Assembly (NCBI GenBank): GCA_019056435.1
Contig: CP077641.1
Span: forward strand, 1,550,001 to 1,614,000
Source of the DNA: Stutzerimonas stutzeri
GTDB taxonomy: Bacteria; Pseudomonadota; Gammaproteobacteria; Pseudomonadales; Pseudomonadaceae
Reading direction: 5' to 3'
DNA length: 64,000 bases
The translations under genes and the position numbers were made by a program. The notes below the pieces were generated by a model. It did not search any database, was not told where the DNA came from, and saw only the letters and a list, made by a program, of their open reading frames with translations. This document shows, piece after piece, positions 10,141 to 20,548 of the stretch (its first letter is position 1; each line of letters starts with the position of its first letter).

Positions 10141-11147
10141 GTACGCACAAACAAGGCTCGACACCGGCCGAACGCGTTGGCGGTCTGCCCAACAAGCCCG
10201 AGCAGCCGGTCAACGACGAACCGGATTTCAAGGCCCTGTTCCACGCCTGGCTGGAAAGCCATCGGGCCAGTTTCGTCGACAGCGTCGGGCGCCTGGTCAA
10301 GCAGCCGATCGGAAGCTTCTTTACCTGCCTGGTGATGGCCGTCGCCCTGAGCCTGCCCATGGGGCTGGCGCTGCTGCTGGATAACGTCGAGCGGCTGGGC
10401 GGTTCCTGGCAACGGGCAGCGCAGATTTCGCTGTTCATGGAGCTGAGCGTGCAGGCGAGCGAAGGAGAAGCCCTGCGCGAACGGATACTCGAGATACCGG
10501 ACGTGACCGACGCCGAGTGGATCAGTCGCGAACAGGCGCTCGAAGAATTCCAGCAGCTATCCGGCCTGGGCGAAGCCTTGCGGGAATTGCCCGAGAACCC
10601 GTTGCCAGGGGTCATCCTGGTCACGCCCCGCGAAGTCGACCGGGACAATCTCGAGGCCCTGCGCCAGCAGCTCGCCGAGCTACCGGGTGTCGCCCAGGCG
10701 CAACTCGACCTGCTCTGGGTCGAGCGGCTCGGGGCCATTCTCAAACTGGGCGATCGCTTCGTGTTCGGTCTCAGCCTGCTGCTCATCGCGACGCTGCTTC
10801 TGGTGATCGGCAATACCATCCGGTTGCATATCGAGAACCGTCGCACCGAGATCGAGGTGGTCAAGCTGGTCGGCGGAACCGACGGCTACGTACGACGTCC
10901 CTTCCTCTATATGGGGGCGCTCTACGGGCTGGGTGCCGGGCTCATCGCCTGGGCGCTGCTTGCCTACGGGCTGGGCTGGCTGAACGAGGCGGTGACCGGT
11001 CTGGCCGGGCTGTACGGCAGCGATTTCGGCCTGGCCGGCGTGCCGGTCGAGGACGGCTTATCGCTCGTGCTGGGTGCGCTGCTGTTGGGCTACATCGGCG
11101 CGTGGCTAGCTGTCGCACGGCATCTGAGCGAACTCGCGCCAAGGTGA
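10137..11147 (+). CDS. ftsX: FtsX, cell-division permease-like protein
   Basis: A 336-residue FtsX. A long cytoplasmic N-terminus is followed by a first membrane segment (FFTCLVMAVALSLPMGLALLL, ~residues 61-81), a periplasmic domain of about 120 residues (FMELSVQASEGEALRERI onward), and three more helices (FVFGLSLLLIATLLLVIGN; a glycine-rich one near residue 265; and LSLVLGALLLGYIGAWLAV near the C-terminus). The periplasmic loop is the part known to contact hydrolase activators. It is the last gene of ftsYEX; rpoH follows after 111 bases with its own promoters. Confidence 0.95.
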   Translation: MSTHKQGSTPAERVGGLPNKPEQPVNDEPDFKALFHAWLESHRASFVDSVGRLVKQPIGSFFTCLVMAVALSLPMGLALLLDNVERLGGSWQRAAQISLFMELSVQASEGEALRERILEIPDVTDAEWISREQALEEFQQLSGLGEALRELPENPLPGVILVTPREVDRDNLEALRQQLAELPGVAQAQLDLLWVERLGAILKLGDRFVFGLSLLLIATLLLVIGNTIRLHIENRRTEIEVVKLVGGTDGYVRRPFLYMGALYGLGAGLIAWALLAYGLGWLNEAVTGLAGLYGSDFGLAGVPVEDGLSLVLGALLLGYIGAWLAVARHLSELAPR

Positions 11148-11186
11148 TAACTTGCTGTTTTTTAAGGAATAATCGAGCCTGTGTCG

Positions 11187-11230
11187 GAACTTTTCCACAG
11201 GCTTGAAGTCTGATCCGGCAATGCTAAACT
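11187..11230 (+). promoter_or_regulatory. rpoH promoter region: AlgU (sigma-E)-type and sigma-70-type promoters
   Basis: Two promoter matches are nested here. GAACTT at 11187-11192, then 16 bases, then TCTGA at 11209-11213 fits the AlgU/sigma-E consensus (GAACTT-N16/17-TCtgA). TTGAAG at 11203-11208, then 16 bases, then TAAACT at 11225-11230 fits sigma-70. An AlgU-dependent rpoH promoter is known in P. aeruginosa. The assignment here is by consensus only. Confidence 0.6.
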
Positions 11231-11258
11231 GCTGCAGCTTCACTATTGGAGGAACTGC

Positions 11259-12113
<855 letters not shown>

Positions 12114-12131
12114 TCGGCAGAAACACATGGA

Positions 12132-12165
12132 GGCGCTGCAGATTCATTCTGCAGCGCCTTTTTTT
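12132..12165 (+). terminator. Rho-independent terminator after rpoH
   Basis: A perfect 10-bp stem (GGCGCTGCAG / CTGCAGCGCC, 12132-12141 and 12149-12158) with a 7-base loop is followed by seven Ts at 12159-12165. It lies between rpoH and the convergent sensor kinase. Confidence 0.93.
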
Positions 12166-12175
12166 GTTGCTCCGC

Positions 12176-14739
12176 TCAGCCGTGAGGGCGGGTCTGCTCC
12201 AGGCTTTCGCTCAGGGCGATCAGCAACTGCGCCGCACTGATCGGCTTGTGCAGCCAGGTCACCCCGGCGTACTCGGTTTTCTGGTCGAAATGGGTCGCCG
12301 CGGATACCACGATGATCGGTAGGTCTCGGGTCTTGGGGTCGGCACGTACTTCTTCGATGAGATCACTGCCGCTGCCGTCGGGCAGATGCAAGTCTAGCGT
12401 CATGGCCTCGTAGCGGGTCTCGGCCAGCTTGCTGCGTGCCGCATGCAGGCTTTGCGCGCGGTCGACCGAATAGCCGGCGTCGCGAAGCATCAGGTGCAGC
12501 AGGCGCCCGGTATCCGGCTCGTCCTCCACGACCAGGAGGCGCAACTGGCCCTGGTCCGCACTGGGTGCGCTGGATTCGACGACCGGCAACTCGCACCAGA
12601 AGGTGGTGCCGGCACCCTCGGTGGTGTCGAAGCCGACACGCCCGCCCATGCGCTCGATGAATTCCTTGGTAATGGCCAGGCCAAGCCCGGTTCCACCCTT
12701 CTGCCTGCTATCGGACGCGTCGGCCTGGGCGAATTTTTCGAAGACTCGGCTCTGAAACCCCTTGGGGATGCCCGGGCCCTGGTCAGTGACGTTGATGCGG
12801 ACGTGCCCGGTGTCGGTTTGACTGCAGTGCAAGGTCACCTGGCCGCCTTCCGGCGTGTACTTGATGGCATTGGACAGGAAGTTGCTGAGCACTTGCTGCA
12901 GACGCAGCCCATCGACCCATACACGCACGTCTGCCGAATTCTCGAGGACGCAATTGACGCCCAGGTGCGTGGCAAAGGCCTGATTGCTGGCCAGTGCCTC
13001 GTCCAGCAGGCGGCGCAGCGAGTGTTCGCGCAGATCGAATGTCATCTTGCCGGCGGCGATCTTTTCCATGTCCAGCAGATCGTTGATCAGATGGCCCAGG
13101 CGCAGGCTGTTGCGGTGCGCGATATCTAGCATCTGCTGCATCGCTGTCGGGACCTCGCCCAGGGCTCCGCCAGTGATCAGGCCCAGCGCGCCACTGATCG
13201 AGGTCAGTGGCGTGCGCAGCTCGTGGCTGACAGTGGAGACGAACTCATCCTTCATCTGCTCGATGCGCTTGTGCTCGGTCAGGTCCATGCTGGTCCCGCT
13301 GATGCGCAGCGCTCGGCCGTCCTGGTCGCGCTGAATGTAGCCGCGCACCAACACCGGCAGGACATGCCCGTCCTTGTGCCGGAAACGCAGTTCGGTGGTG
13401 AAGTGATCGACGTTCGACAGCATGGTCTGTGCCAGCTGCGCCCGGGCACGGGGAGATCCTCCGGCATCATCACACGTTCCCAGAGCTTGAGGTCCGCCTG
13501 CAGCTCGCCCGGGCGATAGCCCAACATGTGCCAGGCGCGCGGGGAGGCGTAGAAGCTGCCGGCGGCGAGATGCAGGTCCCAGACGCCGTCATTGCTGCCT
13601 TTCAAGGCGAGGCTGAGGCGTTCCTCGCTCAGCTGCAGGGCACGCTTGTTTTCGCGGATGTGTTCGGTCATCTCCTGTGCGATGGTCTCGGCCCGGCTGC
13701 GTCCGAGCGCCAGCGAGGAGATTAGGAAAAACAACAGCAGGCTCAGACCGAGGCAGCCGACCAGTACCAGGATGTCGTTGGAATGATAGTAGGCTTCGAA
13801 TTCCGGCAGACTTTCGAGCTGCAGCGTCCAGATCTGTCCATACAGTTCGAGTTGCACAACCTGTCGGTATTCGGCCGGCTGGGCGTTTGAGCGCTCGAGG
13901 CTGGCAAACAACCGCTGCTCGGGTACTTCCGCGTCGCCGGCGTAGATCTGCAGACTCAGATTGGCATCGGCCGCGCCAAGGATGCCGTGCATCAGGTCAT
14001 CCATCCGGTACGGGCTATAGACGAAGCCACGCAGCGCTTGCAGTCGATCCTCAGGGGTGTCGGTGTCCAAGCCTGCCCGGTAGATCGGGATGTACATGAG
14101 CACGCCGGCCTGGACCTTTCCGTGGGTTTCCTGGCGCAGCGTGACCTTGCCGGTCAGGCGGGGTTGCCCTGTCTCGGCGGCCTTGCGCATGGCTTGGCGA
14201 CGCACCGGTTCGGAAAACATGTCGTAGCCGAAAGCCGCCAGGTTGCGTGCGCCGAATGGCTCGATATAGAGCACTGGCGTGAGGAGGACGCTGCCGTCCT
14301 GGACCGGGTGGACCCGGTAATCAGGATACCCTTCGGCACGGACGCGTTGCTCATGCGCGGCGATGTCTTCAGGCCTTACCGCCTCGGCAAACCCGACGCC
14401 CTGGATGCCCGGATAGCGCTCGGCCAGGTTGAGCCGCTCATTGTAGATGCGCCATTGTGTGCGGCTCACTTCACCGGTGGCATCGAACAAGCCGGCCGCG
14501 CCGAGCAGTATCTGTTCATGATCGACGAGGCGCTTGCTGATGGCTTCGCTGGTTTTCTCCACCAAGAGCCCGAACTGGCGCTCGGCCGCGCGCTCCTCGT
14601 CGATTTGCAGATGGTTGAAGATCGCCAGCTGCACCAGTAGCGTCACGACCAGTACCAGCCAGGCGATGCTGTTACGCCACTGGAAGAACTGGCGCACCTT
14701 GCTGCCTCTTGTACGGGTGTGTGTCGCGGTATCGCTCAT
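12176..14739 (-). CDS. CHASE-domain hybrid sensor histidine kinase; one frame break
   Basis: About 854 residues after frame repair. Order: N-terminal membrane helix (SIAWLVLVVTLLVQLAIF), periplasmic CHASE domain (~residues 75-310, with YPGIQGVGFAEAV), second helix (ILVLVGCLGLSLLLFFLISSLAL), PAS domain (GSNDGVWDLHLAAGSFYASPR), HisKA with phospho-His in STVSHELRTPL, HATPase boxes (LSNFLSNAIKYTPEGG, DQGPGIP, GTGLGLAI), then a receiver whose acceptor Asp lies in TLDLHLPDGSG. The frame breaks at 13450-13453 (GGGG; one more base gives PEDLPRARAQLAQTML and joins the halves). The ligand is unknown; it has no adjacent separate regulator. The start at 14739 was chosen because the residues upstream are not sensor-like. 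Confidence 0.85.
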
Positions 14740-14916
14740 AGGTTGCTGCCGTGCATGGGTAGCGAATGCGTGGCGCTGCGGGTGCGTCTTTTCATTGAGG
14801 CGACGATTCAGGAGCAGTCGCCACGCAAATCGCAATCGGTCGGTCGAGCTTACTCGTTGAGATGGCTAACTGCCACACTGGCCCGTCAGGCCCTCCTCGG
14901 GCAGGGCGCCTCCTCG

Positions 14917-15624
14917 TTAGAACAGTCCGGGCCGCATGTCGTTCAGGTAATGGCTGCCACCGAGCTGGCTGATCTGGCGTCTGATCCAGGCGGCGCGGTT
15001 GCGCACATGTGGGCCGGGGCGGCCAGCGCTCCACGCTCGCGGGTTCGGCAATACGGCGGCCAGCTGGCTGGCCTGCTGGACGGAGAGATAGGGAGCGCCG
15101 ACGCCGAAATGGTGGCGGGCCGCAGCCTCCGCGCCAAAGACGCCGCTGCCCCATTCGACACTATTGAGGTAGACCTCCAGAATGCGTTGTTTCGGCCAGA
15201 GCAACTCGATCAGGCCGGTGAACCAGACCTCCAGCCCTTTGCGTACCCAGCTGCGGCCGGACCAGAGGAAGAGGTTCTTGGCCACCTGCTGGCTGAGCGT
15301 GCTGGCGCCGCGCAGCGAGCCGCCGCGCTCGTTGTGCGCGAACGCGGCACGAATGGCTTCAAGGTCGAATCCCCAGTGCGAGGCGAATTTCTGATCTTCA
15401 GCAGCGATGACCGCCATCTTGAGGTGGTCCGGCAGCTCCTTCCAGGGTCGCCAGGTGCGTTGCAGGTCGATGCTGTCATCCTGGACCCAGGACTCGATCT
15501 TGCGCTCGACCATGAGCGCCGTGAACGGCGGCGGCACCCAGCGGAACACCAGCACCAGCAGCACCGACAGGGCGATCAGCCACAACAGCAGTTTGGTCAG
15601 GCGGCGCATCAGTGCTTGAAACAT
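14917..15624 (-). CDS. mtgA: MtgA, monofunctional peptidoglycan glycosyltransferase
   Basis: A 235-residue GT51 enzyme that polymerises lipid II into glycan strands. An N-terminal membrane anchor (LLLWLIALSVLLVLVFRWV) is followed by the GT51 motifs AAEDQKFASHWGFD (catalytic Glu), GASTLSQQVAKNLFLW and KQRILEVYLNSVEWG, and then FGAEAAARHHFG. There is no transpeptidase domain. ATG at 15624 gives the usual length; a second in-frame ATG at 15609 is possible. Confidence 0.95.
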   Translation of the reverse strand: MFQALMRRLTKLLLWLIALSVLLVLVFRWVPPPFTALMVERKIESWVQDDSIDLQRTWRPWKELPDHLKMAVIAAEDQKFASHWGFDLEAIRAAFAHNERGGSLRGASTLSQQVAKNLFLWSGRSWVRKGLEVWFTGLIELLWPKQRILEVYLNSVEWGSGVFGAEAAARHHFGVGAPYLSVQQASQLAAVLPNPRAWSAGRPGPHVRNRAAWIRRQISQLGGSHYLNDMRPGLF

Positions 15625-15693
15625 GAGTCGTGGTCGCGGCCGGGAAGAGCCGGCATTATAGCGGCCTCGACGCGCCAGACTGGAAACCTGCCC

Positions 15694-16068
15694 ATGATTC
15701 GTCTTTTCCTCCTGCTCGCCGGTGTATTCGGTTTGACCGGCGTCGCCCTTGGCGCCTTTGCGGCTCACGGCCTGAAAAGCCGCCTGGCACCCGAGATGCT
15801 GGCGGTCTTTCAGACGGGCGTGCAGTACCAGATGTACCACGCACTGGCGCTGCTGGCCGTCGCGCTGTTGTCCCTGCACATGCCAGGCCGGCTGCTCAGT
15901 GCCGCTGGCGGACTGTTCGCCGTAGGCATCCTGCTCTTTTCCGGTAGCCTCTACCTGCTCACGCTGACCGGTGTCGGCAAGCTGGGCATCATCACGCCGT
16001 TCGGTGGCGTGGCGTTTTTGGCCGGTTGGCTGTGCCTGGTCTTCGCGGCCTGGAATCTCCGCGGCTGA
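15694..16068 (+). CDS. DUF423 small membrane protein
   Basis: A 124-residue protein with four hydrophobic segments and the DUF423 features GVALGAFAAHGL at the N-terminus and YHALALLAVALL in the middle, ending with KLGIITPFGGVAFLAGW. The family (YgdD type) is widespread in inner membranes and its function is unknown. It starts 69 bases from the divergent mtgA and lies upstream of thiS, as in other pseudomonads. Confidence 0.85.
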   Translation: MIRLFLLLAGVFGLTGVALGAFAAHGLKSRLAPEMLAVFQTGVQYQMYHALALLAVALLSLHMPGRLLSAAGGLFAVGILLFSGSLYLLTLTGVGKLGIITPFGGVAFLAGWLCLVFAAWNLRG

Positions 16069-16156
16069 TGGCCGGGACGAATGGCCGCGCGCCGCGCCTG
16101 GTGGGGCGGGGGGATCGGGCTAGAATGCTGGCCCCTTTGCAATGGTGGCAATCATT

Positions 16157-16357
16157 ATGCTCATCGAGTTGAACGGCGAGCGTTACGAGCTTCCCGACGG
16201 CCAGTCGGTGGCCGACCTGCTGCAACGGCTGGACCTGGCTGGGCGGCGCCTGGCGGTTGAGCTCAACCGGGATATCGTTCCGCGCAGCCAGCATGCGCAC
16301 ACCCTGCTGAGCGAAGGCGACAAGGTCGAAGTCGTCCACGCCATCGGCGGCGGTTGA
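16157..16357 (+). CDS. thiS: ThiS, sulfur carrier for thiazole synthesis
   Basis: A 66-residue ubiquitin-like protein that ends in the diagnostic Gly-Gly (HAIGGG). In thiamine synthesis its C-terminus is adenylated by ThiF and carries sulfur as a thiocarboxylate to ThiG. It contains ELPDGQSVADLLQRLDL and is followed by thiG after 79 bases. ATG at 16157 was chosen over the upstream GTG codon because it gives the standard length. Confidence 0.95.
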   Translation: MLIELNGERYELPDGQSVADLLQRLDLAGRRLAVELNRDIVPRSQHAHTLLSEGDKVEVVHAIGGG

Positions 16358-16436
16358 GCGGCCACCCTTCGCCTGACTTCCGGCGCCGCCGTGCCGTGCG
16401 CCTCATCGCTGCATCACGCCTGAACAGGAGGGCGCC

Positions 16437-17231
16437 ATGAGCCCACTTCCCCACGACAAACCTTTCGCCCTGGCCGGCCGCACCTATCAATCGCGTCTGT
16501 TGGTCGGCACCGGCAAATACAAGGATCTCGAAGAAACCCGCGCGGCCATCGAGGCCTCGGGTGCCGAGATCGTCACAGTGGCCGTGCGCCGCACCAACAT
16601 CGGCCAGAATCCGGGCGAGCCCAACCTGCTCGATGTCATTTCCCCGGACCGCTATACCATCCTGCCGAACACCGCCGGTTGTTACGACGCCGAGGATGCG
16701 GTGCGCACCTGCCGCCTGGCCCGTGAACTTCTCGATGGCCATAAGCTGGTCAAACTGGAAGTGCTCGCCGACCAGAAGACACTGTTCCCGAACGTCATCG
16801 AAACCCTCAAAGCCGCCGAGGTGCTGGTCAAGGACGGCTTCGATGTCATGGTGTACACCAGCGACGACCCGATCATCGCGCGCCAGCTGGCCGAGATGGG
16901 CTGCATCGCGGTGATGCCGCTGGCCGGCCTGATCGGCACGGGCCTGGGTATCTGCAACCCCTACAACCTGCGCATCATCCTCGAGGAAGCGAAGGTTCCG
17001 GTGCTGGTCGACGCCGGTGTTGGCACCGCTTCCGATGCCACCATCGCCATGGAGCTGGGGTGTGAAGCCGTCCTGATGAACAGCGCCATCGCGCATGCTC
17101 AGCAACCGGTGTTGATGGCGCAGGCCATGAAACATGCGATCGAGGCCGGGCGCTTAGCCTATCTGGCTGGTCGCATGCCGAAGAAACTCTACGCCAGCGC
17201 CTCCTCGCCCATGGAAGGCCTGATTCGCTGA
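16437..17231 (+). CDS. thiG: ThiG, thiazole synthase
   Basis: A 264-residue TIM-barrel enzyme that builds the thiazole phosphate of thiamine from deoxyxylulose 5-phosphate, dehydroglycine and ThiS-thiocarboxylate. Visible motifs are [12 protein letters not shown] near the start, [15 protein letters not shown], the Schiff-base lysine region [31 protein letters not shown] and MNSAIAHA. An AGGAG motif lies upstream of the ATG. No TPP riboswitch-like element is obvious upstream. Confidence 0.97.
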   Translation: MSPLPHDKPFALAGRTYQSRLLVGTGKYKDLEETRAAIEASGAEIVTVAVRRTNIGQNPGEPNLLDVISPDRYTILPNTAGCYDAEDAVRTCRLARELLDGHKLVKLEVLADQKTLFPNVIETLKAAEVLVKDGFDVMVYTSDDPIIARQLAEMGCIAVMPLAGLIGTGLGICNPYNLRIILEEAKVPVLVDAGVGTASDATIAMELGCEAVLMNSAIAHAQQPVLMAQAMKHAIEAGRLAYLAGRMPKKLYASASSPMEGLIR

Positions 17232-17294
17232 GTCTCGTCACCCCGCCCGCGTCATTGCCGCGTGGGCGGTTCAGCCCCTTGCAGGTTTCACTCG

Positions 17295-18004
17295 ATGATC
17301 GATACCCCTCACCGGCCGACGGCCAGCGGCGCATGCGCACCATCAAAAGCTTCGTGATGCGAGCCGGCCGCATGACCGAAGGCCAGCAACGCGGCCTCGA
17401 CCAGGGCTGGCCGCGCTTTGGCCTGGAACTGGCCGACGGCCTGCGCGACTTTGACCAGGTGTTTGGCCGGCAAGCGTCTCGCACGTTCGAGATCGGCTTT
17501 GGCATGGGTCATTCCACGCTGGAAATGGCCGCGGCGGCGCCGGAGCAGGATTTCATTGGCGTCGAGGTGCACAAACCGGGCGTTGGCGCCCTGCTAAGCG
17601 GACTTCTGTCACAAAATCTGAATAATGTCCGGGTCTACAGTTGCGACGCCCTTGAAGTGCTGCGTGAATGCATCCCCGATGCGAGCCTGGATCGGGTCCT
17701 GCTGTTTTTCCCCGACCCCTGGCACAAGAGTCGCCACCACAAGCGGCGTATCGTTCAGCCGGCCTTTGCCGAGCTGGTTCGGCAGAAGCTCAAGATTGGC
17801 GGTGTGCTGCACATGGCGACCGACTGGGGCCCCTATGCCGAGTTCATGCTCGACGTCATGAGCGTCGCGCCTGGCTATCGCAATCAAGCAACCGATGGAC
17901 AATACGTCGAGCGGCCACCGGAGCGCCCGGTGACCAAGTTCGAGCGCCGCGGCGAGCGCCTGGGCCACGGCGTCTGGGACCTGAAATTCGAACGCATCGG
18001 TTGA
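17295..18004 (+). CDS. trmB: TrmB, tRNA (guanine46-N7)-methyltransferase; start region uncertain
   Basis: A SAM-dependent enzyme that makes m7G46 in tRNA. The body is clear: [17 protein letters not shown], the SAM loop [15 protein letters not shown], the catalytic block [15 protein letters not shown], and C-terminal [19 protein letters not shown]. The frame is certain from ATG 17333. A typical TrmB has 10-15 more residues, and an ATG at 17295 ([11 protein letters not shown]) lies in the neighbouring frame and would join if one base were missing around 17310-17330. A longer in-frame start at 17255 is also possible but has no convincing ribosome site. Confidence 0.88.
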
Positions 18005-18196
18005 AGCGCGCAAGATGAAAAGCGGGCGCCATCACGCGCCCGACAGAGCCGTGCCCAGCGGCCCATGGACGACCAAGACGATCAGCTAACCCGCCAGGAT
18101 GGCGACACCCAACACACGACCACAACGATGACCCGCCCTGCCTCTGGCCGGGACGGTGACCTGCAGCCTGCCGATACAGCTGCAAAGGAGCAAAAG

Positions 18197-19531
18197 ATGT
18201 TCAGAAAGTTTGGAATTCTGCTACTGGCCGCCTGCGCCAGCCAGGCGCAGGCCAAGGTGGATGAAAGCGAGGCCGCACGACTGGGCCGGGACCTGACCCC
18301 TCTGGGCGGTGAGCGCGCCGGTAATGCCGCCGGGACCATTCCGGCCTGGACAGGCGGCGTGCAGCCACCGGCCGGCTACAGCGTCGGGATGCACCATCCG
18401 GACCCTTTCGCCAGCGACGCCATGCTCTATCGCGTCGACAAGAGCAACGTCGACGAATACGCCGCCCTGTTGCCGGAAGGCCTGCGTGCGCTGATCGAAC
18501 GTCATCCCGACTTTTTCCTGCGGGTCTTCCCGACGCGTCGCAGCGCCGCGAATCCGCAACGCATCTATGACGCGACCCGTCTGAACGCCGTCAATGCCGA
18601 GCTCATCGCGAATGGCAACGGCATCCGGGGCGCTTCGGCCGGCATTCCGTTCCCGATTCCACAGGACGGTATGGAAGTCATCTGGAACCACGTCCTGCAC
18701 TACAAGGGCGAGCAGACCCACTTCGTCAACAACCAGGCGGTGGTGATCAACGGCAAGCCTGCCTACATTCGTCGCGATCGACACATCTATTACGTCTACA
18801 ACCGTGATGGCATCAGCCAGGCGGACCTGGACAACACTTCGCTGTACTACAAGTACCGGGTAACGGCCCCGGCCAAGCTGGCAGGCACATCGCTGGTCGT
18901 GCAGGATCCGCTCGACCAGGTGCTGGCCGTGCGCAAGGCCTGGCGCTACAGCCCCTCGGACCGTCGCGTGCGGCGCTTGCCCTCGCTGGCCTACGATTCG
19001 CTGCAGCCGGACACCAGCGGGCTGGCTACCGCCGATGTCGTGGATTCGTTCAACGGCGCGCCGGATCGCTACGAGTGGAAGCTGGTCGCTAAGCGCGAGA
19101 TGCTGGTCCCCTATAACAGCTACGCGGTCCATCAGAAGGGCATCCCCTACGACGAGATCGTCCGCCCTCGCACGCTGAATCCGGAGTTGCTGCGCTACGA
19201 ACTGCACCGTGTGTGGGTGGTTGACGCCACCCTGCGCAAGGGCTTCAGCCATCCGTATGACAAACGACGCTTCTACATCGACGAAGACAGCTGGTCGATC
19301 CTCGCGGTGGATCTGTTCGACGAGAACGGCGAGCTCATCGGCCTGCAGGAAAGCCATCCGATCAGCTATTACGACGTGCCCATGTTCAACAGCACGGTCG
19401 AGACGCTCTACCACCTCAAGGACGGCAACTATTTCGTCGACGGGCTGGACAACAACGAGCAGATGTACGACTTCGATGTGCGGCTTAGCCCACGGGACTT
19501 CTCGCCGGCCGCGCTGAGGCGCGGCAACTGA
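18197..19531 (+). CDS. DUF1329 family exported protein
   Basis: A 444-residue secreted protein with a signal peptide (GILLLAACASQAQA). It matches the DUF1329 family: the early motif LGRDLTPLGGERAGNAAGTIPAWTGG-type segment, DGMEVIWNHVLHYKG, and the C-terminal FYIDEDSWSILAVDLFDENGELI. The fold is related to LolA/LolB-like outer-membrane lipoprotein sorting proteins, and family members are often found with DUF1302 proteins and RND exporters; neither is next door here. AAAGGAG lies a few bases before the ATG at 18197, which decides the start against the longer open frame. The function is unknown. Confidence 0.85.
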   Translation: MFRKFGILLLAACASQAQAKVDESEAARLGRDLTPLGGERAGNAAGTIPAWTGGVQPPAGYSVGMHHPDPFASDAMLYRVDKSNVDEYAALLPEGLRALIERHPDFFLRVFPTRRSAANPQRIYDATRLNAVNAELIANGNGIRGASAGIPFPIPQDGMEVIWNHVLHYKGEQTHFVNNQAVVINGKPAYIRRDRHIYYVYNRDGISQADLDNTSLYYKYRVTAPAKLAGTSLVVQDPLDQVLAVRKAWRYSPSDRRVRRLPSLAYDSLQPDTSGLATADVVDSFNGAPDRYEWKLVAKREMLVPYNSYAVHQKGIPYDEIVRPRTLNPELLRYELHRVWVVDATLRKGFSHPYDKRRFYIDEDSWSILAVDLFDENGELIGLQESHPISYYDVPMFNSTVETLYHLKDGNYFVDGLDNNEQMYDFDVRLSPRDFSPAALRRGN

Positions 19532-19542
19532 TCGACCCCACG

Positions 19543-19574
19543 AAAAACCGCCTGCTTCAGGCGGTTTTTCTTTT
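19543..19574. terminator. Bidirectional terminator between DUF1329 gene and arcC
   Basis: A perfect 12-bp stem (AAAAACCGCCTG / CAGGCGGTTTTT, 19543-19554 and 19558-19569) with loop CTT. The A-run and T-run on either side let it end transcription from both directions, and it lies between the converging DUF1329 and arcC genes. Confidence 0.9.
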
Positions 19575-19588
19575 CCGGCCCTGGCCCG

Positions 19589-20511
19589 CTAATGCAGGCC
19601 GGTCGCCGCCAGGCTGATGCGTGTCCCGGCCTCGCCTTGAACGATGGCTTCGATGTCCGCGAGTGAGCCGATCACGGCGGTACGCCCGGTGTGGCGGCCA
19701 AACTCGCAGGCCGCCTGGACCTTCGGCCCCATCGAGCCCGCGGCGAACCCCAGGCGCTCCAGCTCGTCTGGATGGGCTTCGGTGATGCGCCGCTGCCGTG
19801 CTGTTCCCCAGTCCAGGTACGCCCCGTCCACGTCGGTTGCGATGATCAGCAAATCCGCCTCGAGCTGTTCGGCCAGCAAGGCCGAACACAGGTCCTTGTC
19901 GATCACTGCCTCGATGCCCGTCAGGCGCCCGCTCTGGTCATAGACGGTGGGGGATGCCGCCGCCACCGGCGCAAATCACCACGCTGCCTTTTTCCAACAG
20001 CCATTTGATGGGTCGGATCTCGAAAATCCGCTTCGGCCTTGGGCTTGGGACAACACGGCGGAACCGGTCGCCGTCGGCGGCAATGCACCACCCTTTTCCC
20101 GCGCCAGCCGCTCGGCCTCCTCTTGGCTATAGACCGGGCCGATCGGCTTGCTCGGGTTTTCGAACGCAGGGTCGGCTGGATCCACCTCGACCTGCGTCAG
20201 CAGGGTCGCGAAGGGCACCTCGAAGGGCAGCAGATTGCCCAGCTCCTGCTCGATGATGTAACCGATCATGCCTTCCGTTTCGGCGCCGAGTACGTCCAGT
20301 GGATAGGCCGGCACTGCCTGATAGGCCGCCCCTTGCAGGGCAAGCAGCCCGACCTGGGGACCGTTGCCATGGGCTATTACCAGCTCGTTGCCGGGCTCGA
20401 TACGCGCGATCTGCGAGCAGGCGAGCCGGACGTTCTCGCGCTGGTTATCTGCGGTCAACGGCTCGCCTCTGCGAAGCAAGGCATTGCCCCCAATGCGACG
20501 ACGATACGCAT
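19589..20511 (-). CDS. arcC: ArcC, carbamate kinase; three frame changes
   Basis: The last enzyme of the arginine deiminase pathway, which transfers phosphate from carbamoyl phosphate to ADP to make ATP. About 307 residues after repair, with amino-acid kinase motifs: [17 protein letters not shown] at the start, [63 protein letters not shown], and [11 protein letters not shown]. Shifts are at 20487-20491 (one G short on the coding strand), 20091-20093 (one short) and 19949-19953 (one extra C). The start ATG is at 20511. It is the last gene of arcDABC and ends at a bidirectional terminator. Confidence 0.9.
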
Positions 20512-20548
20512 GTGCTTCTCCTCCCTGCATCCATGTGAGGCCGTTGGT

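Noticed and set aside
11176..11203. Inverted repeat AGCCTGTG/CACAGGCT after ftsX as a terminator
   Set aside because: No T-run follows and it overlaps the rpoH promoter elements.
14719..16068. Plus-strand open frame of 449 codons across mtgA and the DUF423 gene
   Set aside because: Only its C-terminal 124 codons (from 15694) are a real protein; the rest is antisense to mtgA.
18020..18041. Hairpin CGGGCGC/GCGCCCG after trmB as a terminator
   Set aside because: The stem is good but no T-run follows, so it is not a standard intrinsic terminator.
18221..19414. Minus-strand open frame of 397 codons opposite the DUF1329 gene
   Set aside because: Antisense shadow with no recognisable domain; the plus-strand product has a signal peptide and family motifs.
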